Shown here in pieces: positions 17,801 through 23,681 of a stretch of DNA of 40,827 nucleotides. The notes under the pieces are model-generated. The model saw only the letters and a program-made list of their open reading frames with translations. It was not told where the DNA came from and did not search any database. Every line of letters begins with the position of its first letter. Position 1 is the stretch's first letter. The stretch comes from Lustribacter sp049512335. GTDB lineage: Bacteria > Vulcanimicrobiota > Vulcanimicrobiia > Vulcanimicrobiales > Vulcanimicrobiaceae. The stretch is taken from positions 1-40,827 of the forward strand of contig JBEKXE010000022.1 of NCBI GenBank assembly GCA_049512335.1. The letters are read 5' to 3'. The position numbers were made by a program, and so were the translations under genes.

Positions 17801-17922
17801 AAGCCGGCGATCCACCAGCGAATCGGCGAGCCGGCCATGAACGTCTCCATCGTCGCATCGAGTAACGCGATATAGAGCGCTACGTTGACCACCCAGGCAA
17901 TGACTAGCTGCGCTTGCCTCAT
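14857..17922 (-). CDS. Large membrane protein with transglutaminase-like domain lacking the catalytic cysteine
   Basis: 1021 residues from the ATG at 17922, chosen for GAGG eight bases upstream; an ATG 25 codons earlier lies in the OmpA remnant. Residues 1-240 hold about seven or eight membrane helices. A Pro/Ala/Gly linker follows, then a transglutaminase-like region (about 345-575): DPIKLFEWVRDNTDLVPY, GSSLDRALLLAQL where the active Cys is usually found, DHWWVQV with the His, and WSDFDPSEK with the Asp. Serine replaces the cysteine, so enzyme activity is doubtful. A long C-terminal domain of about 450 residues has no family I recognise. It resembles the inner-membrane TgpA-like or Rhs-associated transglutaminase proteins in layout only. 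It is alone in its transcript within the island. Confidence 0.65.
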   Translation of the reverse strand: MRQAQLVIAWVVNVALYIALLDATMETFMAGSPIRWWIAGFVVAYAAVTALAWKRTTLAQKTIASLVVLEILTAYSGWKLGSLDAAGGLVVAQQSAAVVGAALLFAIFLLAAVTLIFIRPLDLRLRLFAVALCLYLILPFPAALRAGIGAALAGVTAPLAHPFWLRGAYLMVEVALPLLLAASVVTAAVVAVRRRPGLTNVLGITLAVLLAIQIGAYEAGVWGLPTIVAFEHPQPPPACNGALPPSAMDVVAPGGEYLPQMGAGSNAGSQIGNVLGGSSQEPTVTATPCATASEPGNEESVASNVEPMAAPGATGISATTLTDDLKQVIDDLQAYDARAPRDSFDPEAVVDRVGRDPIKLFEWVRDNTDLVPYQGSLRGSVGVLMDRVGSSLDRALLLAQLEQLGGQQVRLARVRLSESQARGLIAAMQQALPAPAPASPAANAQPGAATSDPQADAAVDAWEHAATQRQDALEAQATMLASLVPDSRPTDMSVQNEELAAIEDHWWVQVNNGGTWSDFDPSEKTAAPGKTLATPLSTMSTQQVDPNLFHQLAIRVVIESWHDSRFSEDVALDYHLRPSETIGQPIVLTFVSANAPDTGAPNSGKPLADEIKARAIAVKQWQPVLRVGDQTISQAAFTDTGEILGKPRTGPGASPGELTAVWLDFELRSPGMQPRVIRRRVMDIRGPSARTSATPITTAISDSARLKRGLALSSQIHVLPVVSDMSPGFVLHESTQVLSTNRDLLLRVASAGQSASQADLTSAVNALNSVPATLYAWALERQTLSPVRPERYLDRPNVLSSFTRPGIKQNRLVSQEILDIANNEIAVRPGATDPSRVRLEQGVADTFAEQAASPDAKQGENTADLFGADAAQGSKPIAVFRSGDPSLRTLHMRADALARVDEDLATGYAVVIASQPVELDGKKRFGWWRVDPISGASLGVMDSGYHQEMTEHDTLLSKTVTSPGRLKPCNFSTIGGVEGEFLRDLYGELDAVLIGQQRLGYSGAKTLAQKIDIMEMLEKFC

Positions 17923-17932
17923 CTTGCTTACC

Positions 17933-18114
17933 TCATGAGCAGCAGATACGTACGAACTCCACGCGACGTTTGAGCGCCTTACCCGCATCGGTAGCATTCG
18001 ACGCGACCGGATCGGTTATGCCGTGGCCTTGCGTTACCAAGTGCGAGCGCGCTTACCACGTAGCGCGAGACCAGGTCGTCCACGACCGATTCCGCGCGGC
18101 GCTGCGATATAGAG
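17933..18114 (-). pseudogene. OmpA C-terminal domain remnant
   Basis: The minus strand reads SQRRAESVVDDLVSRYVV, and after a frameshift near 18055 QGHGITDPVASNATDAG, then KRRVEFVRI before a TGA. This matches the end of the intact OmpA domain at 11946 (SQRRADAV, DHPVASNS, NRRVELVRI), but with different codons, so it is a relative and not a recent copy. The 5' part is lost, and the remnant is joined directly to the end of the small protein at 18034-18210. Confidence 0.75.
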
Positions 18115-18210
18115 CGTGGTGATTGCCGCCTGTGGATCTTCGGCCTCGAAGCGGTAGGTGCCCTTGATTTCCTTGCCTTGCACCAGGCGGACTTCGATCG
18201 TCTTCATCAT
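18034..18210 (-). CDS. Small protein fused to OmpA remnant (truncated)
   Basis: 58 codons. The first 34 (MKTIEVRLVQGKEIKG, then TYRFEAEDPQAAITTLYI) look like an intact small beta-rich protein. After LYI the frame runs out of register through the OmpA remnant, so the natural C-terminus appears replaced. The first ATG (18210) overlaps the stop of the upstream 82-residue frame as ATGA, which suggests that pair was once a real operon. The function is unknown; I recall short proteins of similar pattern in other bacteria but cannot name a family. Confidence 0.4.
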   Translation of the reverse strand: MMKTIEVRLVQGKEIKGTYRFEAEDPQAAITTLYIAAPRGIGRGRPGLALRGKRARTW

Positions 18211-18455
18211 TTCTCGGTGATCTGACGATACGTCATGCCATGGAGGACGCACATCTCGAAGACTTGCTCTTGACGAGCGAGTTGCTCGGCCGTCCTCGCG
18301 AGCGTTGAGAGGATCGATCCTGGACCGCTGGCGCCACCAGCGTTTGGTGCCGAGGGATTGATGTGGAGCCCTACTCCGAGGCGGAGATGAAGCGGATCGA
18401 GGGCGAGCCGCGGTCCCTCCGATCGACGCTGGGAGCCTAGGGCGTCCTTGGCCAC
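18207..18455 (-). CDS. Hypothetical protein, possibly 5'-truncated
   Basis: 82 residues from a GTG without a visible ribosome site. The C-terminal half (STLARTAEQLARQEQVF, then EMCVLHGMTYRQITEK) is helical and ends like a short helix-turn-helix. ATGA overlap with the next small gene supports a coding frame. The stretch from here to the tRNA (18456-18783) holds no other supported gene. Confidence 0.3.
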   Translation of the reverse strand: MAKDALGSQRRSEGPRLALDPLHLRLGVGLHINPSAPNAGGASGPGSILSTLARTAEQLARQEQVFEMCVLHGMTYRQITEK

Positions 18456-18780
18456 CTACGGACCCGCAGAGCTTGTCCGCGCCGCTCAGATCGCGGAGAA
18501 CTACCGCCTCGACCAGGCTGGCCGGCTAGACGACGAGGCCATGCGGTGCCGCACCGGCGGCTTCCGATCGCGCCTGCCGGGAACCCCGGTGTTCGCCTGG
18601 GTTCGAGCCCGTCAGGGCGTTGAGCCGCCGGTCGTAGAGCTTTGCGAGTTATGCAGCGCGGCGGCCAGCCGAGGTCCGGAGTCGCCTACCCCGAGGCTTC
18701 TGAAAAGGCGCATTTTCTAGCGCTGGGACACCGAATGGCCACCAACGGCACCTTTTGGGGACGGTTTCCCTCGTAAAATT

Positions 18781-18799
18781 GCTTGGGATGACCGAGGCT
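18781..18799 (+). repeat. Proximal attachment-site repeat (tRNA-Leu 3' end)
   Basis: Identical over 19 bp to 10843-10861. It covers the discriminator base, the acceptor 3' strand, the T-stem 3' strand and three downstream bases of tRNA-Leu, so the tRNA stayed intact after integration. Confidence 0.8.
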
Positions 18800-19111
18800 C
18801 GAACTCGGATGCCCTCGCGGGCGGCAGATTTTCGTACCACTTCGGCTTTCGCCGCCCGGCCGCGCACGGTACCGGTTCGTGGTCTGGACTGTGCCTTGAC
18901 CATTGAGATTCGCCGTGGCGAACCCCGGCAGGCCGCGCCCGTCCAGTCTCTACACCTTCCGCCGGCCATCCGCCGGCGGCTTGGCTCGGCGTTGTCAACG
19001 TACCGATACAGTACGTAAGAGTCCACCGAATTTGAGCGCATCCCGGCCGGAGTTTCCATCCGGCCGGCTCACGTCTAAGTCTGCTGTGTCTGCCTATTCC
19101 ACCATCATCCC
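18784..19111 (-). tRNA. tRNA-Leu(UAA) interrupted by a group I intron
   Basis: 5' exon 19111-19077 (35 nt): acceptor GGGATGA, D-arm GTG...CAC, anticodon stem GCAGA, loop start CTT. 3' exon 18832-18784 (49 nt): AAAA completing a 7-nt loop CTTAAAA, stem TCTGC, a long variable arm with GCCC/GGGC, a perfect T-arm CCGAG-TTCGAGC-CTCGG, acceptor TCATCCC and discriminator A. The spliced molecule is an 84-nt class II tRNA with anticodon UAA. CCA is not encoded. The split lies between U34 and A35, the same site as in the cyanobacterial and plastid tRNA-Leu(UAA). Confidence 0.93.
18833..19076 (-). ncRNA. Group I self-splicing intron in tRNA-Leu(UAA)
   Basis: 244 nt, no internal reading frame. P1: exon CUU pairs with GAG (19070-19068), giving the required U-G wobble at the 5' splice site. 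The core reads GACAACGCCGAGCCAAGCC (18996 downward; P3/P4 region), AAGGTGTAGAGACTGGAC (18958-18941; P6/P7) and ATGGTCAAGGCACAGTCC further on, with GACT (18948-18945) facing AGTC (18890-18887) in P7. These match what I remember of the Azoarcus tRNA-Ile and cyanobacterial tRNA-Leu introns (IC3 type). The last intron base is G (18833), the omega-G. It should splice itself with guanosine. Confidence 0.92.
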
Positions 19112-19165
19112 GTCACCGGCGTCGGGGCTCTTCGACGGTTGCGGCGAACGCTTCCCCCGAAATGC

Positions 19166-19194
19166 TTGTTTGGTACGCTCGGATGAAAGATAAT
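19166..19194 (+). promoter_or_regulatory. Sigma-70-type promoter of the STAND regulator gene
   Basis: TTGTTT (19166-19171), a 17-bp spacer, and GATAAT (19189-19194). Transcription should begin around 19200-19202, right at the ATG at 19203, so the mRNA is probably leaderless; no ribosome site precedes the ATG. Confidence 0.7.
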
Positions 19195-19202
19195 CGAGTG
19201 GG

Positions 19203-21761
19203 ATGTCCCTAGCCCGCGAACGTCTGACTGCGCTCCTCGCAGAGTCGGCGCTGACCAGCGTCGAGCTCGTGATCGCGCCGCCGGGCTTCGGTAAGACCAC
19301 CCTCCTTCGCGAATACGCCGCTAGCGACGCCGGCGTCGTCTTCATCGCGCTCCCGGAAGCCACCGATCTCGAAGCGTTCGTGCGCTGCGTGATCGCGGAA
19401 GCGGTTCCGTCGGCGACCCGTTCGATCGGGGCGGTCTTCGACGGATCGACCGAACAGAACGTCGAGGAACACGTCCGCGACTGGCTCGTCTCACGCTTGC
19501 GCGAGTTCGACGGCACGCTGGTCATCGACGACTTCCACCGCGCGGCCGGGGACGAACGCGTCGCGCGGCTGCTGGTGGCCACCATCGCCGCAACCCACGG
19601 CCGGATGCGCTGGATCGTCGCATCGCGCGAGTCGCCGGCGTTTCCGATGGGGTCGTGGATCGCGCGCGGCTGGATGGGGCTTCCGGTGACCGGAGACGAC
19701 CTCGGCTTCACCGTGGCCGAAGCCGCCGCGCTGGCAGCTTCGTTGGGGATCGCCGCTTCGGAGCACACGCTGTCGGCCATCATCGACGAGACGCTGGGCT
19801 GGCCGATCGGCGTGCGCTTGGCGCTGTCCTTGGTGGCGCGCAAACGCGGCATCGGCCAGACGCGCGTTCAAACGCGCGAGGCGCTGTTCGCGCTGCTCGA
19901 TGACGAGGTGTGGAAGCCGCTCGAAGCGGATCTGCGCGAACTCGTTGCGGCCGCGGTGCTGATGCCGGTTCCGGCGATCAAGACCCTCGAAGCCGCCGGC
20001 TTCGCCGAAGCGCGCGCCGCGGTCACGCACGTCTTCGCCAAGGTCCCGTTCATCCAGCCGATCGATGACGATGCCTTCGCGATCCACGACCTGTTCCGCG
20101 AATTCGTAGCAACGCTCGGTGCCCGCGATTTCGCACGCCCCGCCGATCCGGCCGCGCGGCTGGGTTCGGCCCTGGTCGCGACCGGAAATCCCGCCGACGG
20201 ATTGCGGCTGTTCATCGAGGCCGACGACGTCGACGGTGTCTCCACCGTGCTCGCCGTGCACGCGTTCGATCTGCTCGAGTCGGGGCAGCGATCGGTCGTC
20301 AACGGCGCACTTGCCTTTCTCGCCTCGCGCGGTCTCAACGACAGCGGGCTCGTGCTCGCCATTCGCGGCGTGTTGGCGTTCACCGACGGCTCCGCTTCGA
20401 ACGCGACGAACCTGCTCGTGCGAGCGCTCCAGCACGATGTTCCACCGGCGATACGCTGCGAGGTCTCACGCCGGCTCGCACTCAGCTTCGCAAATCGGGG
20501 GATGCTGAAGGAAGCGCTCGAGACGTTGGCCCCGCTCGAATCAGACGCTTCGATTTCGCTTGAAGACCGGCTCGAAATCCGGGCCATGTCTCTCTCCTAC
20601 TGCGCCGCCGGCTCGCTGCGCGCGCGGGCCGAAATCGATACGGCGATCGCCGCCATCGAACGGCAAATCCCCAACGTCGGACCGAACGTCCAAGCGCGCC
20701 TGCTCATGCGCCTGGGAACGACGGCCTTCTACATAGAGCATTTCGAAAGGGCCGAACGCTTCTCACAGGATACCGCGCTCCTCGCCACCGAGTTGGGCAT
20801 GGATACCCTCACGGCGCAAGCCTACGCCACCTTGTGTTTGCTCGCGCAGCTGAGCGATCCGGACCCGGCGCGCGCGCGATCTTTTTTGCGCTCGCAAGAA
20901 GCGGCCGCCGAACGCGCTGCGAACACCGCACTGCGGGTGTACGCGCTGCGCACGCAATACCAGATCGCTGCCGAAGATCTGAACGTCAATGAAGCCACGA
21001 CGATCGAAGCGACGCTGTCAACGCTGGTGGACTCGCACTCCTATCGCGAGAGCTTCGCCTTTCGGCTGGCCCGAGCATTGCAATACATCGCCAGCAACAA
21101 TATAAAGAAGGCGGAATCGACGATCCGGTCGGTGCCCACTGCCTCGCTCAGACCTTCGCAGCGCGTTCGCCTCGAATCGCTCCTGTTGCTGCTGGCGCTC
21201 CTGCGGGGGAGAAGGTCGGAGGCATCGGAAGTGCTCGAACGCGGCCTGCTGAGCGAAGCTCCGACCGACGTCATGGATCGTATCGAACTCGCTCACGCCC
21301 ATGCCTACCGCGGCGTCGCTTATTGGGTGCTCGACCGGCCCGCTCAAGCTCGCCGGTCGTTCGATTTCACCACGGCTGCGCTCTCCCCCCGCGATCGCAT
21401 CCTCGTCGACGCGTTCAAGGATCTTTCGTTACTGTCCCATCCGCTGCCCAACATGGGCGCGATCGACGGCGTCTATCAGACCCTCGCCGACGCCGGATTT
21501 CGGGCCTATGCCGAATTGCTCAGACAGCTGGTCGAGCTGGATGCAAACGACGTCGAACTCAGCGCGGCCGAACTCGAGACCTTGCGCGAATTCGACCGTT
21601 TTGGTGGTCGGGCCGTCGACGTTGCGAAGGCTCTGGGCAAATCCCGGTTCACGGTCCAGAATCAAATTCAAAGTGCGATCAAGAAGCTCGGATGTTCCGG
21701 ACGAGCCGAAGCCCTAGCCTACGCGCGGCAGCGCGGTTGGCTCGACCGCGCATCTAATTAA
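19203..21761 (+). CDS. MalT/LuxR-type STAND transcriptional regulator
   Basis: 852 residues. An N-terminal NTPase module has Walker A APPGFGKTT (25-33) and Walker B TLVIDD (105-110), and ASRESPAFP further on. The middle (about 300-780) is alpha-helical with TPR-like pairs and probably binds the inducer or a partner. The C-terminus (about 786-852) is a LuxR/GerE-like helix-turn-helix: AVDVAKALGKSRFTVQNQIQSAI and KLGCSGRAEALAYA. Proteins of this MalT-like class switch on transcription after ATP and ligand binding. It diverges from tRNA-Leu just outside the island and precedes the peptide and HD-GYP genes, which are its likely targets (inference). Confidence 0.88.
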   Translation: MSLARERLTALLAESALTSVELVIAPPGFGKTTLLREYAASDAGVVFIALPEATDLEAFVRCVIAEAVPSATRSIGAVFDGSTEQNVEEHVRDWLVSRLREFDGTLVIDDFHRAAGDERVARLLVATIAATHGRMRWIVASRESPAFPMGSWIARGWMGLPVTGDDLGFTVAEAAALAASLGIAASEHTLSAIIDETLGWPIGVRLALSLVARKRGIGQTRVQTREALFALLDDEVWKPLEADLRELVAAAVLMPVPAIKTLEAAGFAEARAAVTHVFAKVPFIQPIDDDAFAIHDLFREFVATLGARDFARPADPAARLGSALVATGNPADGLRLFIEADDVDGVSTVLAVHAFDLLESGQRSVVNGALAFLASRGLNDSGLVLAIRGVLAFTDGSASNATNLLVRALQHDVPPAIRCEVSRRLALSFANRGMLKEALETLAPLESDASISLEDRLEIRAMSLSYCAAGSLRARAEIDTAIAAIERQIPNVGPNVQARLLMRLGTTAFYIEHFERAERFSQDTALLATELGMDTLTAQAYATLCLLAQLSDPDPARARSFLRSQEAAAERAANTALRVYALRTQYQIAAEDLNVNEATTIEATLSTLVDSHSYRESFAFRLARALQYIASNNIKKAESTIRSVPTASLRPSQRVRLESLLLLLALLRGRRSEASEVLERGLLSEAPTDVMDRIELAHAHAYRGVAYWVLDRPAQARRSFDFTTAALSPRDRILVDAFKDLSLLSHPLPNMGAIDGVYQTLADAGFRAYAELLRQLVELDANDVELSAAELETLREFDRFGGRAVDVAKALGKSRFTVQNQIQSAIKKLGCSGRAEALAYARQRGWLDRASN

Positions 21762-21835
21762 ATTTAACTATTCCGCGGCCCGGCCGGTCGGCGTAGCATC
21801 GCTCCATAGACTCATCGCTATGAAGGGACGATACT

Positions 21836-21940
21836 ATGATCGCTACCGTCGCACACGCCGTCGTTCAAGTTGCCGTCCAGGCAGCGCATATGCTCGCGCT
21901 TGTCCTTCCGGCCTCGGGGCCGTACCCGCCGTTCACCTAA
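21836..21940 (+). CDS. 34-residue hydrophobic peptide, candidate signal peptide or pheromone
   Basis: ATG at 21836 follows AGGGA by seven bases, an excellent ribosome site. The product opens MIATVAHAVVQVAVQAAH, continues MLALVLPASG and ends PYPPFT. It is a short hydrophobic helix without charges apart from His, then a proline-rich tail, as seen in small exported or membrane peptides. It lies 74 bp after the STAND regulator gene and 35 bp before the HD-GYP pair. A 45-codon arginine-rich frame starting at 21820 overlaps it, but it lacks such a ribosome site. Function unknown; a signal read by the neighbouring regulator is an inference. Confidence 0.5.
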   Translation: MIATVAHAVVQVAVQAAHMLALVLPASGPYPPFT

Positions 21941-21975
21941 GAATAAGAACCTCCTAAAGCTTCACGGATTCGACC

Positions 21976-22899
21976 ATGATCGCTTCTCAAAGCGCGCCGA
22001 GACCCGCGCCACGACGCGACTCGGCCGCGGCGTTGCGCGCCATCCCGCTGCGGGCCTTCGGCGACACCGCCTGGGTAACGCTGGCCTTAGAGAGTTGCCG
22101 CCGTCATCTCGCGCCGGCGATCCAGTCGGGGAAATCGCACCGCATCGCCAACGCCGTACTCGCCGTTGCTCATGCTCCCACGGCGGAGCAGGTCGACGAC
22201 GTGGTCGGCGCGGCGTGCGATACGATGCTTGCCGAAGCATACGCCGCTCGCAACTCCCGGCTCGTCTCGAACGTCGCGAACGCGCGCCCGGTCATCGAGA
22301 CGGTCATGGCCGAGCTGCGCGAACGACGGCAACGCGATGCGCTGGCACCGGCGTTGCTGCGGGAAACGGTCGACGCCTACGTGCGCCTGATCGCTCTTCT
22401 CGATAAGCCGGCGGCGCAGCGTCTCGAGGCCGTCGGGAATCTCGCCGTCCGGATCGGCTACACCATGCACCAGTCGAGTTCGATCTTGCTCGAGATCGAG
22501 CTGGCGGGACGCCTCCACGGCATCGGCATGCTGGCGCCGAAGGCAACGCCCCCCGCCAAAGACCTCCGGGAGCACGCGGTCATCGGCGAAGCGTTCTTGC
22601 GCAGCGTGCCCGCGCTGGCGCATCTCGCACCGATCGTTCGCTCCTATCAGGAACGGTTCGACGGCCTCGGTTCGCCCGATGGTCTGAGCGATGATGAGAT
22701 TCCATACGCATCGCGAGTCATCGGCGTGGCGGCGGCTTTCGTCGACCTCATTACCGGCTCGCCGGAACATGAGGCCGTTTCGCCGACCACCGCTTGCCGG
22801 ATGCTGGCAGCGGCCGGCGGCACGCGGTTCGACCCGCGAGTCGTGACCGCGACGCTCCAACTGCTGCGGTTTCGCCAGCGCACGAATCGATCGGCATAG
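21976..22899 (+). CDS. Degenerate HD-GYP domain protein (catalytically dead)
   Basis: 307 residues. An N-terminal helical region (1-130) precedes an HD-GYP-like domain (about 135-305). The fold signatures are recognisable but the metal ligands are gone: LHGIGM (181-186) replaces LHDIGK, SYQERFDG replaces the HHE segment, and GSP (232-234) replaces GYP. The supporting pattern DGLSDDEIPYASRVIGVAAAF is kept. It cannot be a phosphodiesterase of the usual kind and may instead bind cyclic di-GMP or the active partner. The active HD-GYP gene begins 3 bp after its stop. Confidence 0.8.
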   Translation: MIASQSAPRPAPRRDSAAALRAIPLRAFGDTAWVTLALESCRRHLAPAIQSGKSHRIANAVLAVAHAPTAEQVDDVVGAACDTMLAEAYAARNSRLVSNVANARPVIETVMAELRERRQRDALAPALLRETVDAYVRLIALLDKPAAQRLEAVGNLAVRIGYTMHQSSSILLEIELAGRLHGIGMLAPKATPPAKDLREHAVIGEAFLRSVPALAHLAPIVRSYQERFDGLGSPDGLSDDEIPYASRVIGVAAAFVDLITGSPEHEAVSPTTACRMLAAAGGTRFDPRVVTATLQLLRFRQRTNRSA

Positions 22900-22902
22900 A
22901 CC

Positions 22903-23586
22903 GTGGTCCCTGCCCCAGCGAGCGGCTTGCGCGAAGTCGGCATCAGGACCGGCGCCGCCGTACTTCGGCATGCCCCCCAGATTCTCGAAACGGTTCAAGC
23001 TTCGATTCCGCCCGAAATGCTCGAACAGGTCGACGTCCTCATCCGGGTCATGGCCGGCTTCGATCGCGCGACGGCGGAACATCTCGAGTCCGTCGGCACG
23101 ATGGCCATGCTGCTCGCGCACCGCGTCGGGTTGGAGCCCGACGTCGTCGCCACGTGTTTGCTCGCCGGACGCGTGCACGATATCGGGAAGCTCGCGATCT
23201 CGCGCAGCCTCTTGCTCAAAACCGGCCCACCGACGAAATCCGAATGGATGGAGCTCAAGCTTCGCCCGGCCTACGGCGCGAGCACGTTGAGCGGGCTCCC
23301 GCGTCTCAAACATCTCGCTCCGATCGTCGTCGCTCATCACGAGCACGTCGACGGCCGGGGCTATCCCAACGGGATCGCCGGGGGCGAGATCCCGATCGAA
23401 AGCCAGATCACCGCGATCGCCGATGCGTTTTGCGCGATGACGACGCCGCGCCCGTATAGCGCAACCACGCGCCTGCCAAACGACGCCATCTTCGAGTTGA
23501 AACGCTGCGCCGGCACCCAGTTCAACCCGGATCTGGTCGTCGTGTTCGCCGAGATGTTCCGCAAGCCGGGCAGCTTCGCCGTGTAG
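22903..23586 (+). CDS. HD-GYP domain cyclic di-GMP phosphodiesterase
   Basis: 227 residues from the GTG at 22903. The HD-GYP domain fills nearly the whole protein with intact motifs: VHDIGK (H92, D93), AHHEHVDGRGYP (H145, H146, GYP 153-155), GGEIPIESQITAIADAF. It lacks a receiver or membrane domain, so regulation must come from partners, most simply the dead paralogue encoded 3 bp upstream. The activity should break cyclic di-GMP to pGpG or GMP. It opposes the GGDEF enzyme at 1056-2798. Two hairpins follow the stop. Confidence 0.9.
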   Translation: MVPAPASGLREVGIRTGAAVLRHAPQILETVQASIPPEMLEQVDVLIRVMAGFDRATAEHLESVGTMAMLLAHRVGLEPDVVATCLLAGRVHDIGKLAISRSLLLKTGPPTKSEWMELKLRPAYGASTLSGLPRLKHLAPIVVAHHEHVDGRGYPNGIAGGEIPIESQITAIADAFCAMTTPRPYSATTRLPNDAIFELKRCAGTQFNPDLVVVFAEMFRKPGSFAV

Positions 23587-23646
23587 GCGCGCTGCCACAG
23601 ATGCGCACGTCCGGCCGGGTGTGGGCCCAAACGCACCGGACGTACG

Positions 23647-23681
23647 AAAGGACCCCGAGTGCTCGTCACTCGGGGTCCTTT
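23647..23681. terminator. Bidirectional terminator between convergent operons
   Basis: A 15-bp perfect stem (AAAGGACCCCGAGTG / CACTCGGGGTCCTTT) with a 5-nt loop. A/T-rich ends flank it on both strands, and its right arm overlaps the stop codon of the Ppx/GppA gene. A second inverted repeat (ACGTCCGG 23607-23614, CCGGACGT 23636-23643) precedes it. Confidence 0.88.

Larger units (their letters stand above)
10843..18799. mobile_element. Genomic island integrated at tRNA-Leu(UAA)
   Basis: About 7.9 kb bounded by the 19-bp direct repeats at 10843-10861 and 18781-18799. It holds a ruined serine recombinase next to one end, an excisionase-like fragment, an OmpA fragment and several accessory genes, and it includes stretches (13.9-14.9 kb) that look poorer in GC and in coding signal than the flanks. 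With the recombinase broken, the island is probably no longer mobile by itself. Before insertion, tRNA-Leu would have lain directly upstream of the outer-membrane protein gene at 8872-10782. Boundaries are seen in the sequence; the mechanism is inferred. Confidence 0.75.

Noticed and set aside
18448..18720. A 90-codon plus-strand frame inside the island end
   Set aside because: No recognisable pattern, no ribosome site, and it opposes the strand of all neighbouring island genes.
18649..19059. A 136-codon minus-strand open frame, and a plus-strand frame over the same place
   Set aside because: It covers the tRNA exon and group I intron; the RNA explains the sequence and the translation has no protein character.
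19094..19852. A 252-codon minus-strand frame
   Set aside because: Antisense to the start of the STAND regulator and overlapping the tRNA 5' exon; Ser/Arg-rich shadow.
21820..21957. A 45-codon arginine-rich plus-strand frame overlapping the 34-codon peptide
   Set aside because: It lacks a Shine-Dalgarno sequence and has the composition of an out-of-frame reading.
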